Below, one piece after another: positions 41,603 to 44,765 of a stretch of DNA of 44,765 nucleotides (the stretch's first letter is position 1; each line of letters opens with the position of its first letter). The DNA comes from Clostridia bacterium. Its GTDB lineage: Bacteria > Bacillota > Clostridia > Oscillospirales > CAG-272. The stretch spans positions 1 through 44,765 of the forward strand of contig JAFUQU010000003.1 in assembly GCA_017472255.1 (NCBI GenBank), in the 5' to 3' direction. A program made the position numbers and the translations under genes. Under the pieces are notes generated by a model, which saw nothing but the letters and a program-made list of their open reading frames with translations, was not told where the DNA came from and ran no database searches.

Positions 41603-42964
41603 TTATTTGCTGCTCAGGCTTTTCAGCTCCGCAAGGGAGCTTTCCGCCAGGGCTGCCAGAACCGTATCGGGGTCTTCGCCTTCGTTTACCCGCTTGATAT
41701 ATTGACCTCGTGCCGATTTCAGCACCGCTTTCACGTTCGATTCAAAATCGGACTGGATCTCCGATGCCCCCTCATAAAGCGGCAGTGCATACAGCATGTA
41801 GGAGTCGAGCATTTCATCTACCGCGCGGTATACGCTGCGGTAGTTTTCTTTTTTGATGATGGAAAAATCCTCAAACAAAGCGTCCAGGGCATCATCCCGC
41901 ACCGGCAGATATCCGGCATTCGTGACAAATTCCAGATTGTGCTCACAGTCGGTGAGCCATTTTGCAAAGATGTACGCAGCCTGATTTTTGCGCTCATCCT
42001 CACTTTTTATGGCAAACAGCCCGCCGCCGCGATAGATGGCAGCTGAAGTGTTTTCCGTGAATTTCAGGTATGGCAGCGCCACCGCTTCAATCAGCTCGGT
42101 TGTGTTGTCGGGATAGATGACTCTGTCCGGCTGATACAGCACATCGGCAGTAGAACCTGTGTTTGCGATGACCTCCGCCGTTTTCCACCGCGCGGCAGCA
42201 TATCCCTCATCAAGACATATTCCGCCGTAAATCGCAGTCTTTGCCAGCGGTATCCATATTGTGCGGAACGCCTCATCCTCCAGCCGCGGTCTGCCGCTGC
42301 GGATGAATTCACTACCGTATGCTTTCATACCCACATAGGCATAGTGATAGTAGTCGTTGATCTGTAAAAAACTCTGACCGTCCGACCAGTCATAATAGGC
42401 ACGTGCTGCCGAGAATACGCCGTCATAGGTCGAAAGATCGTCCGTCGTTATCCCGGTATCAGCACTGAAACGGTCGAATAAGGTCTTGTTCAGATACAAT
42501 GCTTCGGTTGACTTTGCCACAGGGAGCATAAGAAGCTGCTCTCCGAAATAACCCTCGGAGAGAAACTCCGTGTGAAAAGCGGACAGCTCGTCCTCGGAGA
42601 AATATTCATCCCACGGAAGAAGCTTGTCCTGCCCGACGATCTCCGCGACGCGGGGATAGGCGGTAAACAGATCGGGCATTTTCTCGGCACCCGGCTCGCC
42701 GTTTGCGGATGCCATAAGTGCTTTATCAATGGCAGAGGAGCTGGTCACCGACACCACGTTGACCGTAATGCCGTATTCACTGCCAAGCGAGCGGTTGAAT
42801 TCATCGATCACGGTATTCAGCGGAGATTCCGTCTGGCTTCCGTATACGTGCCACATAGTCAGCGTGACCGGATCGGAGGGACTCGGCATACGCTTATGTG
42901 CACAGCCGGAAAATATTGTCATAAGAAATGTTAGACTAAGGAGAAATGCAAGTGTTTTTTTCAT
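41603..42964 (-). CDS. Extracellular solute-binding lipoprotein (family 1) without transporter genes
   Basis: 453 residues from ATG 42964, chosen because GGAAGGTGG lies just upstream; the frame extends far upstream but through promoter and leader sequence. The lipoprotein signal is LAFLLSLTFLMTIFSGC. The mature part starts like sugar-binding proteins (DPVTLTMWHVYGSQTESPLN) and contains DELSAFHTEFLSEGYFGEQL and AAYIFAKWLTDCEHNLEFVT, typical of the UgpB/MalE class. No permease or ATPase is encoded nearby. The next gene is a membrane sensor-regulator, so this protein probably presents a ligand for signalling. Confidence 0.88.
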   Translation of the reverse strand: MKKTLAFLLSLTFLMTIFSGCAHKRMPSPSDPVTLTMWHVYGSQTESPLNTVIDEFNRSLGSEYGITVNVVSVTSSSAIDKALMASANGEPGAEKMPDLFTAYPRVAEIVGQDKLLPWDEYFSEDELSAFHTEFLSEGYFGEQLLMLPVAKSTEALYLNKTLFDRFSADTGITTDDLSTYDGVFSAARAYYDWSDGQSFLQINDYYHYAYVGMKAYGSEFIRSGRPRLEDEAFRTIWIPLAKTAIYGGICLDEGYAAARWKTAEVIANTGSTADVLYQPDRVIYPDNTTELIEAVALPYLKFTENTSAAIYRGGGLFAIKSEDERKNQAAYIFAKWLTDCEHNLEFVTNAGYLPVRDDALDALFEDFSIIKKENYRSVYRAVDEMLDSYMLYALPLYEGASEIQSDFESNVKAVLKSARGQYIKRVNEGEDPDTVLAALAESSLAELKSLSSK

Positions 42965-42988
42965 ATTGCCACCTTCCAGTATGGGTTT

Positions 42989-43058
42989 CCTACCCGAATT
43001 CCCACCCTTTTTTGAAATTTTTTCGGTTTTCCTACCCGTTTTGGTCAAATCGGGTAGG
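42989..43058 (-). promoter_or_regulatory. CCTACCCG repeats in the leader of the solute-binding-protein operon
   Basis: The octamer CCTACCCG occurs at 42989-42996 and 43031-43038 on the plus strand and as its complement CGGGTAGG at 43051-43058. The last two form a perfect inverted repeat with a 12-bp centre. They lie between the promoter at 43237-43265 and the start codon. Dyad symmetry of this span suits a LuxR-type dimer, perhaps the regulator of the same operon (inference). Confidence 0.5.
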
Positions 43059-43236
43059 GACAAAAGCGTGAAAATCCGTATAATTATAGTTGCAAGAATA
43101 CCGAAGGGGGTATAGGTCTTGCCGCAGTCCATCAAATTGCGAAAGGGGTATCCTGTTATGCAGGAACATAGTTCCGGCACAAAGTACTCTGTGAGCGCGC
43201 CAACGATAACAGAGTCCGCCCCGACTTTCTATAACC

Positions 43237-43267
43237 ATTATATCACAAATTCTTGATTCAATCAAGA
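43237..43267 (-). promoter_or_regulatory. Promoter of the solute-binding-protein/LuxR operon with overlapping palindrome
   Basis: Minus-strand TTGATT (43265-43260), 17-nt spacer and TATAAT (43242-43237). The perfect palindrome TCTTGATTCAATCAAGA (43251-43267, 8-bp arms) covers the -35 box, so a repressor there would block transcription. The start codon is about 270 bp away, leaving a long leader that holds C-rich repeats but no riboswitch I recognise. Confidence 0.7.
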
Positions 43268-43279
43268 GGATGTGTGATT

Positions 43280-43308
43280 TTGTTAAGAAAACGTAATGCT
43301 TATATCCT
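43280..43308 (+). promoter_or_regulatory. Weak divergent promoter for the zinc-ribbon genes
   Basis: TTGTTA (43280-43285), 17-nt spacer and TATCCT (43303-43308), about 27 bp before the start codon. Two mismatches in each hexamer, so tentative. Confidence 0.4.
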
Positions 43309-43334
43309 GTCAGTCTGAAAGGAGGTCAAATCAG

Positions 43335-43706
43335 ATGGATGCTCAGAAAACCGCCGCCTATAAAATGATATCCGATGCCGGCGGGAACCGATACAGGTTT
43401 TACTGTGAGATGTCCGGCGCATGGGCCTGCACAACCGAGCCGATCCGCGCGAAAACGCCCGAGGAAGAATTGCAAATCGCATGGGAAACGGTCGGAAGAA
43501 AGCATTTTAATCTTTGTCATAAATGCGGAAGATGGGTCATCGATGCCGTATACAACGCCGACGTGTGGGAGTGCGTAGAATGTGCGCCGTATGAGACAGA
43601 ACCACAATACTGTAAGAACTGCGGCATCAAAATAGAAAAGCCATCCAGGAAATGTCCCGCCTGCGGGCATAAACTCGTGTACGAGGGAGAGGAGAAAAGA
43701 ACATGA
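43335..43706 (+). CDS. Zinc-ribbon protein
   Basis: 123 residues from ATG 43335, with AAAGGAGG about 9 bases upstream. After an N-terminal segment (DAGGNRYRFYCEMSGAWACT) come three Cys pairs in the C-terminal half: CHKCGRW, CVEC, then CKNCGIKIEKPSRKCPACGH. The last four cysteines form a classic zinc ribbon. No signal peptide or membrane segment. Function unknown; it overlaps the next zinc-ribbon gene by 4 bp. Confidence 0.8.
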   Translation: MDAQKTAAYKMISDAGGNRYRFYCEMSGAWACTTEPIRAKTPEEELQIAWETVGRKHFNLCHKCGRWVIDAVYNADVWECVECAPYETEPQYCKNCGIKIEKPSRKCPACGHKLVYEGEEKRT

Positions 43707-43993
43707 CTAAGGGAATCCACTTCCGGAATCTGGAACAGTTCGGCTTCGGCCCGAATGTGATGAATAAAATCAAAATCTGTCCCAAATGCGGGCAGATCGC
43801 CAAAAAAGGCTCATTTTTCTGCCGCAGCTGCGGAGCATTCCTTACGAGAGAAACTTTATACGATCACTACCGAAGGCAGCACAAATGCTGTCCTGAATGC
43901 GATACGGTGTTAGCAGCCGATTCGAAGTATTGTCCCAACTGCGGTAAGCAGATATTGCCGAAGGCGGCGGGTGCTGAGAAAGGCGGTGGTTGA
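43703..43993 (+). CDS. Second zinc-ribbon protein
   Basis: 96 residues with four CxxC pairs: CPKCGQIAKKGSFFCRSCGA (about 26-45) and CPECDTVLAADSKYCPNCGK (about 65-84), giving two zinc ribbons joined by a basic linker (YDHYRRQHKC). The start overlaps the upstream stop (ATGA). It is probably cotranscribed with and functionally linked to its neighbour. No known function. Confidence 0.8.
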   Translation: MTKGIHFRNLEQFGFGPNVMNKIKICPKCGQIAKKGSFFCRSCGAFLTRETLYDHYRRQHKCCPECDTVLAADSKYCPNCGKQILPKAAGAEKGGG

Positions 43994-44054
43994 TATTGGC
44001 GCTTTGAACTACACGCTTTTCGGCTCACTGAAAAGTACGCATCATCCTCCCGGA

Positions 44055-44095
44055 TGCCATACATCGGGAGTTTGCGAAATGAACCTTGTATGGCA
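44055..44095 (+). other. Hairpin in the gap before the transglutaminase-like gene
   Basis: TGCCATACA (44055-44063) pairs perfectly with TGTATGGCA (44087-44095) around a 23-base loop. AAATAAAAAA follows rather than a U run, so it is not a plus-strand terminator. It could be a leader structure. Confidence 0.4.
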
Positions 44096-44125
44096 AATAA
44101 AAAATCCGAAAAGGAGAACGAATTT

Positions 44126-44765
44126 ATGAACACGAAAATGAAAATGCGAATTCTCAGCCTTCTGCTTTGCATCGTGATGTTGGTTGGCTTGATGCCGACA
44201 ACGGTATGGGCAGCAGAAGGGACTGTCCACTATTATGGAAGAAACGCACTATCTGCGCTGACCAATTCCACTGCGCTTCTGCACGCTTATGACCGGCTGG
44301 CATCAGGCGTGGAAACCTCTGCTGAAACCATTACGGTCTACAACGGTACCGATGCCATTACTCAGACAGAGTTTGAAATGGTAATGGATGCATACAGGAG
44401 AGACTACGCACACCACTTCTGGCTTGGAAACAGTTATGAGATTTCCAGTGATGCAACCTCTGTAGTAAGCATTAAGCCGACCTACACCATGACAGGAACG
44501 GATTTGGAAACAGCGAAAACTGCATTTGAACAGAAGGTAACCGATATTCTTTCCGGCATTACAAGCTCCATGAGTGAATATGAGAAAGAATTGTTCCTGC
44601 ATGATAAGCTGGCCGAAATTGTTACTTATGAGGAAAGCACCAACTCACATAATGCTTATGGTGCGCTGGTGGACGGCAAGGCTGTTTGCGAAGGTTATGC
44701 AGAAGCTCTGCAGTACCTGCTTCAGCGTGTTGGAATTCAATCCTTCCTTGCAGTGGGTACAAGCA
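44126..44765 (+). CDS. Secreted transglutaminase-like protein, N-terminal part
   Basis: At least 213 residues; the gene runs off the right edge. ATG 44126 has AAGGAG about 9 bases upstream. A signal peptide (RILSLLLCIVMLVGLMPTTV, cleaved near WAAEG) directs export. The transglutaminase-core start is visible: HNAYGALVDGKAVCEGYAEA, with the likely catalytic Cys in KAVCEGY, then LLQRVGIQSFLAVG. Bacterial proteins of this type act as cysteine peptidases or cross-linkers at the cell surface and often carry repeat or cell-wall-binding domains downstream, outside this window. Confidence 0.85.
   Translation, partial: MNTKMKMRILSLLLCIVMLVGLMPTTVWAAEGTVHYYGRNALSALTNSTALLHAYDRLASGVETSAETITVYNGTDAITQTEFEMVMDAYRRDYAHHFWLGNSYEISSDATSVVSIKPTYTMTGTDLETAKTAFEQKVTDILSGITSSMSEYEKELFLHDKLAEIVTYEESTNSHNAYGALVDGKAVCEGYAEALQYLLQRVGIQSFLAVGTS

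Noticed and set aside
42965..43180. Upstream extension of the solute-binding protein frame
   Set aside because: It contains the CCTACCCG repeats and leader; the lipoprotein signal and ribosome-binding site define ATG 42964.

Overview
The window looks like a chromosome segment of a moderately high-GC gut Clostridia, probably Oscillospiraceae/Ruminococcaceae. This is inferred from gene content (a CdaR/PucR-type regulator, FtsEX with a PcsB/EnvC-like M23 hydrolase, FecCD uptake next to a CbiK-type chelatase, a VTC-type polyphosphate polymerase with a DUF4956 partner) and from the many textbook sigma-A promoters with 17-nt spacers. No rRNA, tRNA or CRISPR array is visible.

Layout. 1-13.2 kb is housekeeping: the 3' part of dnaK, dnaJ, prmA, rsmE, a polytopic membrane protein, a PucR/CdaR-like regulator, then a division block ftsE-ftsX-M23 peptidase-S41 protease and greA-lysS. 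The dnaK-dnaJ gap carries two inverted copies of a GC-rich, hairpin-forming element. 13.2-17.5 kb is a TetR-controlled heterodimeric ABC exporter with a striking double-palindrome operator wrapped around its promoter. 17.6-20.3 kb holds a small orphan gene and, on the minus strand, a DUF6110 protein with a heavy-metal P-type ATPase. 20.3-24.9 kb (minus strand) is one six-gene metal or tetrapyrrole operon: HMA metal-binding protein, CbiK-like chelatase, flavodoxin, then FecCD-type permease, ATPase and binding lipoprotein. It has one promoter and two DtxR-style inverted-repeat sites.

25.0-30.3 kb is a two-component system followed by a polyphosphate polymerase, DUF4956 and beta-helix lipoprotein operon. 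The promoters of both units carry similar tandem repeats 10 bp upstream of the -10 box, suggesting that the response regulator controls itself and the neighbouring operon. 30.4-32.7 kb is an FtsX-type permease with its ATPase. 32.7-35.9 kb is a sugar-acid catabolic unit (sialidase-fold protein without a signal peptide, DHDPS/NanA-family lyase, FadR-type GntR regulator) with an operator pair bracketing its promoter. 35.9-38.6 kb has a divergent XRE regulator and a MATE exporter.

From about 38.6 kb the base composition becomes visibly more AT-rich and a decayed relaxase fragment appears, so the right end is probably an acquired region. It contains a minus-strand operon encoding a solute-binding lipoprotein without a transporter, a membrane-spanning sensor fused to a LuxR-type DNA-binding domain, a small XRE protein and a short lipoprotein. 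Divergent from it are two zinc-ribbon proteins and a secreted transglutaminase-like protein cut off by the window end. The solute-binding protein plus membrane LuxR sensor, and the chelatase-flavodoxin-uptake operon, are the best candidates for poorly described systems.
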